Counted from the first letter of the stretch, positions 44,519 through 63,621 are shown. The stretch: DNA of 64,000 nt from Setaria digitata (GCA_003640385.1 RCAB01000009.1:310001-374000); one strand, 5' to 3'. Made by a program: numbers and translations. The notes: a model not told the origin generated them from the sequence alone.

Positions 44519-45435
44519 TTGCTTCGAGAAGATTCCAGGGCAAATACAGAAAGGAATAGAAAGTGATGCAGTGGAATGGAGGGGGTAAGGGAGGTGTAAT
44601 AATAAGAAAGATTAGACGAACTGATAAAGGTAAATCGTTCAAAACTGCTTCACTCATCAATATATGCGACCTTTTTTCGTCTAATTAGTACCGTTCCTTT
44701 ATTGTAATTAATAATGATCTGCAAATAAACCAATTCTGTTAATTTTTATTCGCAGTGAATAAAAAAAGGTCTTAAAATCACACACCGGAATTCTTCAATC
44801 TCGATTTAATTATCAAGCAATTTTGGAAAATTTTGTAAAACGGGATTTCCGGAAAAACGTGGAAATCACGCAGGAGGATTCGTCCTAATTTAAACATTTG
44901 ATTTAGAAACGAAAGAGAACGTTTAGCCCTTCCATACATAAAATCAGCAAATTTTTCCATACACCCACCACACTTTTCCGTTCCAAAATATAAAAGAGTT
45001 AAAAGCAAACCGTCAATTACATTCACGGGATGAAAATTTCAAACTTTTATAGCTGCAATGGAAAATTAAGATTCCAAGAAGACTTCCTGACCTCCTGAAA
45101 AATGATCCCTGATCTGTGACATCACTTTAATTTCTTCAAACGAGATGCGTTTGTTACGATCGCCTTGAGGATTTGGTTTTTTCGGTATTTTATTTTTACT
45201 TTTTCTTTGCACGCATGTAGATACACACTCACAACAACAATAGTAGAAATAAACAACAATAATAACGAATGCATCCTTGATACTTCATTTTATTTGATAA
45301 TTCGGTCAAAGCTCTCACCATGTAACTACGCAAATACGTTTAAATCATCCCATATTTTGCATTTTGCATGTGCATTTAAAACCGGCAAAATCATTTAGGA
45401 CTACATTGAGAACAAATGCATTCTTCGAATTCTCT
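44519..45435. other. Spacer between the SH2 adaptor and CoA synthase
   Basis: 917 bases between two minus-strand genes, rather long for a nematode operon. A minus-strand open frame at 44778-45026 ends at a possible donor, but I recognise no domain and its register with CoA synthase is not established. Confidence 0.4.
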
Positions 45436-47025
45436 TCATGGTTGTAAGACGGGAGTCTGCGACTGAGTGCTATTTGTGGTAACAAGCACCGGCTTATTTA
45501 ATAACATTCGATCTGCCCCACGAATCGGTAATTCGTGACAGCGATAAAAACTGATTATACTGGCGATTGAACCGAACGTTGGTCCTTCACCAAGCACCCA
45601 GCGACTATCTCGGAGCTAAATTTACGAATGATCTTATAACTATCAGTAATAAGTTAACTAGAAAATTGAAGTCAATCAATGTCAGCAAGTTACAGCAAAA
45701 CATAGATCTATTCCCTATTCCTTTTATTCTTAGATGAGAAGGAATTTTCTAAATTGATGACTTATTAGTTACCGCTTGTTCTGGCCCATTCCATTATCCT
45801 ATCTATGGAATTGCAGACAGAAATAAACGCTAACTCATAACCCAACATATTGGAATGGGGATTTCACAGTTTTCATTAGGTGGTAATAAGGTATGTCACA
45901 CTGTTAAGGAGGACAAGTTGACGTACTATTAATTGTCCACCTTAATTACATTCGAAATTGTCTTTTAGATTTGAAATTCTTTTAAATTCATAAATATGAC
46001 CTCAAGTTTAATATGTAGTACACCTCTACTAGCTTTTATCGATAACGCTAGTGCTCCATTATCACGCACCCGAATCAAGAATGCTCCTATATCATGGCCA
46101 GACAGTTGTCGTTCTGCATCGACTCGATCAATACCCTTGTGAATAATTTCCTCCTCACGGTAACGAAATCGTCGTGAATCGCGTCCATTTGCACGGTCTC
46201 AAATCAGTAAACTAAACGTCTTCCTGTTTCCATATTTCCAAATTATATTTACTACTCCACAATAGCATAATAAGCATAATGAGTTGCAATTTGTCTTATT
46301 TCAATCCATGCCTAATTAAGGAGCATTTCATCTAGCGAAAGATGACTGAAAAATTTACCCCGTAACCTGCTTATACTGAATTTGAAACGACCACGTTCGA
46401 GCTCAGTACTTGAAGCACGTCGTACATCACTTTCAGGTAAATGCGTCGGGGTAACTCTCTGCAATACTTTCCCATGAATATTCTAAAATCTGTTTTTCTA
46501 ACCGAATAAAATATTTTACTTCTGAGAAATTCTTCAAAATTCGACACAATAGTAAAATTCGACTGCAATTTTCACATCCGCTCAAAATTCATTCTTAATT
46601 TCTCATACGAAACTGGAATAAACTAGTCGGACCTGCCTGATAATAGGATGATTATGCTTAACATTCGATGATTGATAAGAACAGGATAATCCGACGGCAC
46701 TGTTCGTTTGCTGTCCACCAATACCACGTGTATGTAAGCCACGCTCTAGTCTTTTCGCCAGTAGCAATTCTGATGAATCGGAGCGAGGGCGGTCTCTGAA
46801 TAACCGGTATTACTCAAGCTGAACATTCCCGAGAAGTCCCGGGAAAACAAAACACAACTCACACTTCTCTCCCCCTCTCTCTCTCTCTCTTGCACTCTTA
46901 ATTTATGTGGTTTCATTGAGAAATTTTCAAACTCGAAGGAATGATAGTTGACAAGTTTACCGCGGTGGGAATGAAGCGGTCCGATGCAGGAACTCCCAGG
47001 GGGTGTCATAGTGAGCTTCCTCCAT
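45436..47025 (-). CDS. SHB/SHF-family SH2 adaptor protein
   Basis: Small adaptor linking tyrosine-phosphorylated proteins to signalling partners. Exons in transcript order: 47025-46961, 46795-46633, 46458-46359, 46197-46001, 45615-45436; 234 codons plus stop. The protein begins MEEAHYDTPWEF, matching the tyrosine motifs of the SHB/SHD/SHE/SHF family, and ends with one SH2 domain (about 125-225): phosphotyrosine-binding Arg152 in FLIR, then ALSIKASRGVLHIKL, WVLGEGPTFGSI and LPIRGADRMLL, which follow SHB closely. The conserved first Trp of the SH2 domain is replaced (EEIIHKGI). The middle is Arg/Ser-rich. Vertebrate relatives have much longer N-termini, so upstream exons could be missing, although the first Met lies just after a plausible acceptor. 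Cytoplasmic by family. Confidence 0.85.
46871..46890. repeat. (CT)n microsatellite
   Basis: A run of CT dinucleotides in the first intron of the SH2 adaptor gene. Read directly. Confidence 0.85.
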
Positions 47026-50000
47026 CTCTTGTACCAATCATTTCGGTTCTTATCTCATCCTTTTACAAACAATGATTTGCTTCTTTCTTCAGATTATACA
47101 ACAATAAATGTTACATAATTTAGTTCCTGAAAATTTCATTTAAGACTGAAAAATGATTACTACAAAAAATACAAATTTCTCAACAAATTCTTTTAGATAG
47201 TCCCGCTATCGTAAAACAAAAAATGAAACTTAATTAGACTCTGTTGGCTAAAAAGAAAGGAGAGAGAGAGTCAATGAAACTACATGTTTCGTTGTAATGG
47301 ACCAATTTAGCTGAGTTTTAAGCCAAGCTAAGAACATCCTCGAAGCTTTATGAAACGGCAAAAAAAAGAAAAAAGATGATTGACTTGAGGATAACTAAAT
47401 GTGAAATTGGATGATTGTCTAGCGTTTAGATTGTTTTTGTTTAATGCTAAAAAATTGATTTATTAATTGAGTCGTTCCTTCTTTTGCTCGTTTGTTTTCC
47501 TTTCATTTTCCTTTCTCACAAATAATTTTGAAATTTTGGAATCCTAACGAATAAACAAACTGACCGAAACAGACGATAAGAAAGTAATAGCTTCAAAATT
47601 CGAAGGATCGGATTTTAGTAGGGGGAAGAAAAAAAGGAATAAACGAAATAAACCCAAGAATGGATGAGAACAGTTTATTACAATTGCAATTCATGACTAG
47701 CAAACTTTACATTAATCATGAATTACTGAAGGATAAAACTGAGCTCTGTTTGCGGAAGAGACACCCACTTCAAAAAAATATATTATTAATTCGATATGCA
47801 CTGCGAATGAAACTTAAGCCTAAAGAAAAAATTGGAAAGGGAAAGGATGTCAGGAATGTTTCGGTGTCACTTCTACAGCGAATCACTTTTCAAATCTTTC
47901 CAGCTCATTAAGAACTGAAACTAATTATCACACGTCACATGTCACGACAATCAAGTAGTAGTACGGAGTGAATAAAAACATTCCAACCGGAAGGCTGAGT
48001 TCCGCCGAGTAGACGGAAATTTGACTGCTCAGTAGCAAAGCAAACTCCCACATATTCACATACACAGAACATATTTCCATATAGAGATGTGTAAGATACA
48101 CGGATGCCTTCACGGACACGACATAACAGAAGCAGAAGGAACCACTCGAATACAAAGAGCCATTCTGGAGAAAGAATATGGAATTAGCATGTGGTGTGGT
48201 GCTAGTTAGTTAATACATTTCTCCCTTCCAACTATCGATCCCTGCCTCTCTCTGTGGGAGAGGATTCAATTGCAAAATTCTGGCAGTTTTGCAATTAAAT
48301 CTTTTTTCATTAGGAATATGGCCAACTCAATGATTATTTGAAATTTGAACTGCATTACAGAAATGCAATAAAGAACACAGAGAATGCCAACGTGACCTGT
48401 AATTTCGTTTCCGATGCGTTCACGGAGGACTTCGTTCCTAGAGTGTCCTCTGTGATGCTGCTGATACTTGACGTGACATAATTTAAACGAGTCTTTTTTT
48501 TGTTGTTGCAACGAAAGGAAAGAAGATATGGATGAGAGAGACAACATGAAACGGCAGAAAGCGCAAAACAAACAACCTATCATTTTACGATCCACCCGCT
48601 CAGAGCCCTTTTACGTATTACTACTTCCGGTACATCCATTCAAAATGAGTCGATAACATACGGCCAATGCTGCGAGCCAGTGTCAATCAGAGGAAAAAAT
48701 ATGCTTAAGGAGTGTCCAGTCTTAAGACTTAAGTTTCGCACTAAGTGTAGTTTAAAATTCAATGAAGTAGGGAAGGGAAATGTTTATGACACACAATGCG
48801 CAAGGAGATATGTTCATTACAGTGAGAAATTCAATTTCTTCAGAATTATTCGGAAATGCAAAAATATATCCATGCTAAAACTGCGAAAGAACCGAGAATT
48901 TTATGTCGTATAACGCATTTGTTAACAAGCAGAAATTTGATGACAAAACGTTCAATTAAATTTTGACTCTACAAACTGGAATTAAAGTGTAGTGAGGAAG
49001 GAGAGATATCGTTACCCATCGGTCAAGAATGTCATTAAATTAAGAGAAGTATAGTTGGAACAGAAGCTAGACTGGATTAATGTAAGATGAAGCAAAATGC
49101 TCTGAATGCAAATATTTTCATGCAAATGAACCGATGAATTGCAGCTGCGATCAGGCAATACTCGACAAAAAATTTTGATTCATTTAATATTCTAAGACGT
49201 TAGACAAAATCACTGTGCTAATAAATTTGACCCTTCCACTTTTTTTCTAAAATTTATAGACTTTCACAGAATGGTACAAATACAAAGCTAAATATCTCCG
49301 AGATATTCTATAAGAAATAGTCCCCTGCTAAAATTACCTTTCGCTTGGGAATACCCTCCAGCCTAATTCACTTTCTCCACCTTTCTACATAACAGGCTCT
49401 TCTTTTCCTCTCTTTTCCTTCCATTTATCACTCAACTTCTCTTTTCAGCAAAAAAAAAGTTGGCGACAGCATAGCAATGATAATTGCAATTCAAATGGCT
49501 TTCAATTATGCAATAACCGAAAGCATCAAAAAAGCAAATGCTTAAAGGTATGGGGATAATAAGACTTCGCAGAAATTTCTTTTTTTCGAATATTGTAGAG
49601 ATATGTGTGGTGCCATTTTATCCGGAAATGAATTCGTCCAGAAATTACATGAGCCGAAAGAGGAGTGAAAATAAAGGATTGCGTTAAGATTGACAACTAT
49701 TGTTACTATTCTCTCTCGCACACATATTCACCTTTATTGTACTTTATTTTTGAAACAGTTCTCCCTTCAAATTTCCTTTTATTTCATCGGATTTATTTGA
49801 AACAGAAAGAAAACAGAGACGATAAACATCAAATTAGCTACCGCCGGTAACTGATGGCGCCGACGGCGGCGGACAGTCCTTTGATTAGCAATGAGATGAT
49901 AAGCTTACCATTTTTCGGATGAACGTTTCGAAATAAATCAATCGATACTTCATTTTACATTTTTCAAATTGTTTGACTGCTTAATTTAAGTCAACTATAA

Positions 50001-52947
50001 TTTTATTCATTCTTATTATAAATTAGACTGAAGTGAATCACACTTTCAAGTTTTTTAACTTACAAAAGCATTTTCCAAATTTAACTTACTCGTCACTCAA
50101 GCGTTTATTCAGTCTTACAATAACAGACTGAATTCAACCACAAATATCTTACAGTTGCATTCGAACACTGACGGAACAAATCATATCGTTCTTATAATAC
50201 GTTGAGTACGTGAATACGTGTGTATTCACAGACATCCAAAATGTTTGTACACTGTGGGCAGATTAAATTCCTATCAAATATATCAGAAAACTATTAATTT
50301 AGAGGTCAAAAGAAAGTCGAGACTCCCGTCGAGATTAGTTATCGTCCTGGACTTTAAGAACTAGATGAATGTTATGAAGGAAAAGTGCTGTTTCAGTGTG
50401 AATGAAGGAGCCCATCAATAAAGAAACATTTTTCAACGTTTGAGCTTTGCTTGATAAAAAGAAAAGTATTGGGTGTTTTAAGATATTCTTCCAATGTGAT
50501 AAAATTGACTATTTTGCATTTCGTCTTCCTTTGTTTTTTACTTTAATTAGTTAATTAAGATTAGTAGTGATCATGGAAGTTAATAAAATGAAATCGCTAC
50601 ACTTATATGTATGATATACTATTGTACCTATTGCATTTGGCACAAAAGGTACTTGATGTCAAAATAACCTGAAATTATTATTTCACTTTAACATAATGCT
50701 ATCTTGTAAGCCAACAAATTTCATTTTCCTTGGCTTTAATTGTGACATCAAAATTAATAATTCCCAACAGGTATATCCTTCTAAGTCAATTAACAAGCAT
50801 TTGTAACTTCCTGTGACTTATTCCCGATATTTTTCATAGTCTCAACGAAAAAATTGATCTGACGAAATGTAAAAGAGAAAAAAGGCTAGAGATAATTTTC
50901 ATTTGTGAAGTAACTAGAAAGAAAAATGAAATATAAAAAGTATTATGAGGAAAATAGGAGAAGTATAGGGAAGGAAGGAGAGAGGCAGAAAGAAAGAAGA
51001 GAAAAAAGTTAAAGAATGAAAATGAGTGAATGTGCTTAACATTCGTCCATCAAGGTGACACTATTTTACCGTAATGATTGATGAATTTAGACACCAATTC
51101 AATTCAAACGATTGGGAAATGAAATGGTAGACGGAAAGATATTTGTGCAAGGGCGAATCATCTCGCGTTCATCTCATCAATTACTATTCAAGTTATGAAA
51201 TTCGATCAAATTTGTGAAATTTGTTTTTTAAGCATGAATTCGTGTCACCTTCTCTTTCTTCTTTCCTTCACAGAAATGTTCCTTAGAAAGTGTTTATGTC
51301 CCTGTTTGATTAAAAACATAGCAAAAAGAGAGAAAAACTCAAGAAGCGTGAACATGAAAAATATTTCTTTCATGAATTGCCAAATTATTTCACTTATTAT
51401 AACACTTCCCACTTTTCTTTTTTTTGGTTACTTAACTTCATACTATTCGAAATTAAACAGTCGCAATGGAATTCAAAGTAAACAATTCTTATTTGCTAGT
51501 AAAGTTTTGAAATATAAGTAGTAAGCGGAATGAGCAAATTAAAGCTAAAATTTTATCCTAGCAGATGTTTAGCAGAGTTGTTGGATTATATTTTAGCCTA
51601 ATCCCACGGAAAAGTTTAACAACAAGTTAGGTATTGCCGCGAAACATATATAGGTTGGAAGTGTCAACAGCAAACAAATATTTCATCATGGCCTAGGCTA
51701 TCATCAAAAGTACCCTTGCTCAAATGTTGACTCTAGCTGCAACAGATTTCAGAAATGCGTGGTCCTGGGTAAAAAGTGTGTAAACTCATTCAATCCCGAC
51801 ACAGACAGCTGTGGAAGAAAGACGTAACAGATTTCAAAGGATCTCTGACAATTCCCGAGAACTTAAGAAACAACGAATTTACGTTTATCCATAAATTTAT
51901 ACTGATAAACCCGCTCTGCTACTAGACGTAAAATTTTCATCTTCATCTTTGAAGTGGTTACCGTTAATTCTTGACAGCCTGTGAATTTTGTCAAAAATAT
52001 GAAATTTAGTGGAGTTGTTTTGATTTCGGTATTAGATGATTAAGTTGTTTGAACATTTTTCGAGCTATTGTTTTCAGCTTTCATCTTTCACGTCTACAGT
52101 TGCAGAGTGCTAAATGACCTCCATTTGAACTCCTAAATTCCATTCTAAATGATAATTAAAAAGTTAGGGGAAACTTCCACTTCATTTTTACACACTGCAA
52201 GTTTGCTTCAGAAAAGTCGAAAACTTGTCAGGTTCAACTTTATATTTCATTTTAATTATGGTGTGGTGAATGTTGTATTCTGTCGTATTTTTTCACAAGT
52301 TAATGCGAGATGACTTTCAGTATCTTTGACGATTTCTACCTGAGCTACCATTATTAAGAACAAAGAGTTTGCACAAATTAATTTAGTAGGTAGTTGTTAG
52401 CAGTCACCAATTAGTCCAAAAATGAGTGTAGTAAATAGCCTCATGGATTCATGCTGGATTGCATTATGATTATGCTAAATGTATGCATAACTCGAAATGT
52501 ATTGTCGATTCTTCCCTCCACAATAACAAGAATTTTTCTAAACACTAAACATTTAGTCTACATAGTATTTAATTCATTGTTCAACCGTGTAACATGATGT
52601 TAACTTTGCTGAACGATCTCTTCTTCTTTATTACAATTTTATATTAACCACTTGAACAATGTCTAACTGATTGATATGAAAATGCATTAATTCTTCAAAT
52701 ATATTAATGTGAGGTCAAGTTATCTAGATTACGTTGAATGATGTTTCATCACAACTTAACTGCTCTTCTCTCAGTAATTTGTCCTCATTTTAGTTTATGA
52801 AAAAAAAGAGAAATGAGTTCGTTTTCACAGACTTTGTTCATTTTTATTGTTACTGAGCTTTAAAGTACAATTTGAAAATAAATACTAAATCTGCAAACAA
52901 TTTCAGAATTTAATTCTAAATCTTTTTTTTGTTCCTGTTATACCATT
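47026..52947. other. 5.9-kb intergenic region between divergent genes
   Basis: Separates the SH2 adaptor (minus) from alanyl-tRNA synthetase (plus), so it holds both promoters. No recognisable coding exon: frames at 47660-47911, 48266-48595 and 51195-51521 lack motifs. A G+C-rich patch at about 49840-49880 (GGCGCCGACGGCGGCGGAC) stands out and could mark a promoter or an upstream exon. Purine-rich tracts occur near 50930-51020. Confidence 0.45.
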
Positions 52948-58920
<5,973 letters not shown>

Positions 58921-60069
58921 TTCGGTCTCTTTTATGAGCTTTTTAGTGATTCAGTAAGTCAGATGTTTAATGTTTACAATGAATATTTTACGAGTTTTGT
59001 CTAACGTTTTTATGAATTTCAAAAATGGTCAAGATTTGTTTTAGAAAAAATTCAGGCTACTCTATTCCTTATTGTCGAACTTTCAGTTATTGCTTGTTTT
59101 TGTCTTTTGTTTTTTCCACATGCGAACAACAGTTTCTATTCAAGGTGTGATCCAGAAGGCCTCATGTTTACAACATATGCTTTATAAATTCCGACCAGTA
59201 ATAAAAGTTTACTAATTAACCATTCCGTGAATGTATTGCTGTTTCTTGAAATGCTGTATGTGTAAGAACCACCCGACCACAATTCTTGCTTATTGACTGG
59301 ACTTCTTTAATAAGCCGTTTTGGATTTTATTGTTCACAGTTGATTCTTTTCTGCAGTCGTTTGCCTCTAACTTTTAGCCTTATTTGTGGGTAAAAGTCTT
59401 AGAAAATCGTCTAAGTTTTTAGGATACTAAGACACTTTCTGTTTCACAAAATTCTCACGAAAAGAGTTGAACGGAACATGTGAAGTCGGTACACGCGCCA
59501 TATGTAGCAAGTCATTTATTCAAAAAACAAAAAAAAAAAATGCAGCAGTTAAGACAAAAGAATAGAAAGAAGTGTTTGATTACAGTACTCATTTTCTCTG
59601 GGGACATTCAACAACACCAACGAAAAAGTTTAGATGTAAGGACAAAACGAAATCTATAATACACAAGAACAACATAGGAGAGGCGTGGAATAAATGAAAG
59701 CTGTGGGGATGAGATATTTCCAACCGAGCGATATGCTGAGATATATAGAGATAACACCTACTTCCCCTGCCAGGGAACTTAAGCTTTTTTTCAATTTATA
59801 GCAGCTTGATTTTTACATTTGACGTTAGATAGATCGAATCAATTAAGGAAAATGTGAATAAGCTCGGTACATAAACAAATATATAAATAACGATAAGTAG
59901 CTGAAGCAATACAGAGCGACATTCTAATCATAAATATGTATATATCTATTTCCATTGCTTATGAAAGTAAAGGCGGGAAGAACAAGCACACTGAATACAA
60001 AACCACAGGAAATAATCTATTTATTGCACAAAAACATTCATTTTAAAATGTCAAAAGCAATAACAGTCA
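58921..60069. other. Convergent 3' region of alanyl-tRNA synthetase and TLF
   Basis: No coding frame. AATAAA at 59200-59205 probably ends the synthetase transcript, about 280 bases past its stop. TTTATT at 60020-60025 reads AATAAA on the minus strand, about 45 bases past the TLF stop. Confidence 0.55.
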
Positions 60070-62496
60070 CTACACAACATCTTCAAACTCATCCTCCTCA
60101 TCATCTTCGTCACTGAAATAAACTCGATTCCCAAAAACGCCGGACGAGCCAGGAAATCGTTGTAATCCATGTAAACTAGGCTAAAACAATAAACACCGGA
60201 ATCAAAAACACGACAACTTAATTTCATCCAAATTTCTAGAAGCAATTAATTTTGGGACTTAGTAATATGTTTTTAACAATAACATAGAACGTTCGAGTCA
60301 TGTAGCTAGTAATCGGCTTATTACAAATGGGTTTGTTTCTCCCGCGATTTCTTTTCAATCTCGTATAAATACCAACCTGCAAAACATGGGGTCTTTTATT
60401 GGTATTACTAGACACACCAAGCTTCCTCTTACGCAAGGGTTTCGTAATGATGGGGTTACGCAAGCGTAAAGCACATCGAAACTCCTTGATTATTGGATAA
60501 ATTACTTCAATTGCTTTCATCACGTCACTTTCCGATGCGGCTGAAAATAACTACAGGACGTCGGAGCTAAATTAAAATGATAAATTTCCAATTACTTTCC
60601 TTTGTATTCCTACAGCTTCACAATATCTGACAAGTTTAGAAACTTGCCGCCTGTAACTGTAATACTGCCTGTTGTATGAATTCGGAGCGTAGCACGAGGA
60701 TTTGTAGAACGCCATATTAGACCAACAGATAATTCTGGTTCGTACTGAGAACATTCCGGATATTTCTGCGCCAGCTAAAAAAAGTAAGTTCGAGAGCTGT
60801 TATACAAGCGCTGAGGAAAAAGAAGTACTTACTTCTTCAATTTTAATGCCAAAAGGCATTTTACATGTTGCTAATACATTGCAGACACGATAATTCCGAA
60901 TCCGAACAACGTCCATCATCTTGCCCATACTTTTTTGGACCATCCGAGCGACACCTCTGGCTGCACGTTTGCATTCACTTTCGCTGTAACATTTAATGCC
61001 TTTTAAATTTTAAACGAAATGAAACTTTCTCGCTGAAATGATTTACAACTTTGTGCGAAGCCTTAAAAACAATATACCTGCGACATCCGACGATATATAT
61101 CTTCCCGGAGCTGTATATTTTAACATAACACGAAGGATTTCTCTTCTGCTTCAACAAAACCTAAAGTTATACAACTTTATTCTTAGCTGTAACGAATAAG
61201 TAAAGAATTGTACCAATGTGATCAATAAGTAACGGGACGAGTTTATATTAACAATCACTAAAAAAACATCTAAAGAAAATAAAGAACTTACTCCACGACC
61301 ACGATCAAATGCGACGTTGCCTGAACTTAAAGCTACGCGGTGCAAATCAATATGCAGTGGAAGTATATAATTACAAACAACATTTCGAATCTGAAATTAT
61401 GCTATTCAATGTTGTCCAGAAAAAAGCCATGTATCTCGCTCACTAAATTTTAAATATGAAAAAAGTTACCTGAATATCAATCTCTCCGTCTTCATCCGAA
61501 TCATCGTGATCAGCTATTTCGGAACTTGTTGAAGGTGGTGCTTCCTCTGTTTGTTCTTCACATTCTATCTTTTTGCTGGACTGCAACACATTACATGGTG
61601 AATATATAAAGTTTTGTGAAATAATGCAAACAAGAACCTTTAAAATGCAAAAATTTTGGTTTAGAATGACCAAAAACCTACACTATTCACAGTTAATTCC
61701 ACACATTCTTCATCATGTACAGGAACATTGAGATGAAATGAATCTGTCTGGGACTGGAAAAGTTCTGGCCCAACGAAATTCTGTGAACCAGAAGTTTCCG
61801 AAAGATTGCTTCCAGTCGGATTTAAATGTTGTGAGCTGAAACCTTCCAAGAAACTGTTCTTCATCGTACTGGAATGCCATACTGCATCCTGAAGAGCTCC
61901 TGTGTCATACCACAAACTATGTAACATTTTTATAACTACTAAAAGAACAACACCATATTATACCGAATCCGCGATGTATGAATAATTCTCCGGCTAATAT
62001 CCTGTCTAGGTTTGAATGTGACATAAAACAGGACTGACCTCTTCATAAATAACAAGTAGTTAAAAATTTGCCATTCATCAAGTGAAATTTCAAAATATAA
62101 GACGACAGTGAAAAATTCAGTAGAAAAAGAAATTGACCGTCACTTCGGTTTGTGATGAAACAGATTCAGTATGCAACGACGCTTCCAACGCCACATAAGT
62201 GCTGTTCGCAGTCTAAACACAATTACAATTGATAAAAAAAGTGTCCAACCGAATAAGCAACGGCTTCACTAACTCTTCAGTTCAATGTCCTTTTTTTTCG
62301 TTGACTTCTGAATTAAGATTTGTTAAAACAAGAAGACTTCTAATTCCTGTCAGAAACAACTGACATTAGATTCGAATATTTCATCGAATGTTACCAAAAT
62401 AATCCCAGGAATAACCTTAGCAGCTGCACTGGTAGTGACGGAACTGCCATTAAGAGTATAACTACCGTGGTCATTCTGACACGCCGATATGCTCAT
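60070..62496 (-). CDS. tlf-1: TBP-like factor (TLF/TRF2)
   Basis: Metazoan TBP paralogue that binds TFIIA but not the canonical TATA box and drives TATA-less and developmental promoters. Core exons in transcript order: 61580-61470, 61390-61292, 61160-61078, 60983-60833, 60774-60651, 60540-60377, 60180-60070. The saddle has two repeats: first IRNVVCNYILPLHIDLHRVAL, KIYSSGKIYIVGCRSE; second VRIRNYRVCNVLATCKMPFGI, YEPELSVGLIW, IHTTGSITVT. These match TLF, not TBP. A basic tail (PLRKRKLG) and acidic end (SDEDDEEDEFEDVV) follow. Two mutually exclusive 5' routes exist: ATG 61927 with exon 61927-61682 (362 codons), or exons 62496-62416 and 62212-62138 (332 codons); both enter 61580 in phase 0. The intron after 60651 begins with GC. 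Confidence 0.88.
61682..61927 (-). CDS. Alternative first exon of TLF (short 5' route)
   Basis: ATG at 61927 opens 82 codons (MLHSLWYDTGALQDAVW...) ending at a donor AGT then GTAGGT, phase 0, into the exon at 61580. A strong acceptor (TTCTTTTAG) lies 11 bases before the ATG, as expected for spliced-leader addition. Joining the upstream coding exon (62212-62138, phase 0) to this acceptor would meet a stop codon (TAG) at once, so this exon appears to begin its own transcript. Confidence 0.6.
62138..62496 (-). CDS. Alternative N-terminal exons of TLF (long 5' route)
   Basis: Two phase-0 exons: 62496-62416 (MSISACQNDHGSYTL..., donor AAG then GTTATT) and 62212-62138 (TANSTYVALEASLHTES..., donor ACG then GTCAAT). 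Both are Ser/Thr-rich, and the second can splice in frame directly to 61580. The acceptor just before the Met also fits, in phase, exons further upstream (63010-63621). Confidence 0.5.
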
Positions 62497-63009
62497 TTTT
62501 TCTTCTCAATGACCATCAAATCACATCTGCTGGATTGTGAAAAACTAGAAACTAAAGCACGACTGGTCAAAGTCCACCATTACCTGTAATCAGTACAGTA
62601 GGCTGAAGTAAACGGTAACAAATTCATATATAGATCTTTAACTGTTACGTAAAATTTTTATGCTTCATCTACACACCATATACAATGAATTATATATTGA
62701 TGGATTTGAAAGTTATCCATCTCAATGTTAAACAGATGCCAATTAGATTTTTCGTTTCCCTCCAGCAATATATTTTCGTCAGAAGATCTGATCCCTCCCA
62801 CAGAATACATGCTGATACAAACACATAGCAAAGTAGGCGGAACCAGACCATCTCGTGTAATGATGAGAAGAGAAATTTCCAAAGCTACCAAAACGAAGGC
62901 TCATAACGACTGCTACTTTCTCATGCCAGTGATAAATATTATCACCTGAAGCTGTTCACCTTTTCCAGCAGCACCATTTTGTGACTAGAGGAGCGAAATT
63001 CAACATTAC

Positions 63010-63621
63010 CTGTTCCTTCCACCCCATTAATATTAAGGATACGAGAACCGCTGATTACTATCCTGACAGATGGTGCTAATTTTGTACCGAATATATGCCC
63101 CTTCACCTCTCTCCGATCAAGCGCATTCATTCCATGACACCGAAATCGAACGCCCTCATCCACTCACGCTACAGTAATTTGTGGAACGCTGGAAAAGTTT
63201 TCTTTACGAGACCTACGTTTCTCACTACCACTCAAATGGAGTATGACACCTATGCTGCACCTCAATTCATAGATGGAATGCTACCATGAGGTAAAGGAAA
63301 TTCAAACCTAGCTCTACGTACTCAATCTTCGTCATATTTTCCTACCTCAGTGGTTCGTTTGCATAATATCAGTCTACATAATTATGGTTAACTTCAGAAT
63401 AATTCAATTATTACATGTCCTCTCTTCCTAGTTATGCTAATCTTTTTGGTTTGGTTCTGTTCTAACTTCAAGTCCAAAACTGACCGATGCAAAACAAACG
63501 CTTCAACGTTACTCAAGTTACCTCGACTTCTTCCATCAACTGAGCCAAAAACAGGACCGACTAATGGATCCATGTGATTATTACCAACACGCTGCATTCT
63601 CACAGAATAAGAGGACGTCAT
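63010..63621 (-). CDS. Possible further upstream exons of TLF or a separate gene
   Basis: Exon A 63621-63522 starts MTSSYSVRMQRVGNNHMDPL and ends GRSR plus one base at donor GTAACT. Exon B 63162-63010 (DEGVRFRCHGMNALDRREV..., ending GVEGT) begins and ends with matching phase and has a donor, GTAATG. From its end the frame fits the acceptor in front of the TLF Met at 62496 (giving E-K-M-S-I-S). The whole chain would be 418 codons. No domain is recognised in A or B, and a separate gene cannot be excluded. Confidence 0.3.

Noticed and set aside
44778..45026. 82-codon minus-strand frame between the adaptor and CoA synthase
   Set aside because: No domain recognised and no established register with either neighbour.
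44519..47025. Adaptor and CoA synthase as an operon
   Set aside because: Same strand, but 0.9 kb apart with no clear spliced-leader SL2-type spacing; not supported.
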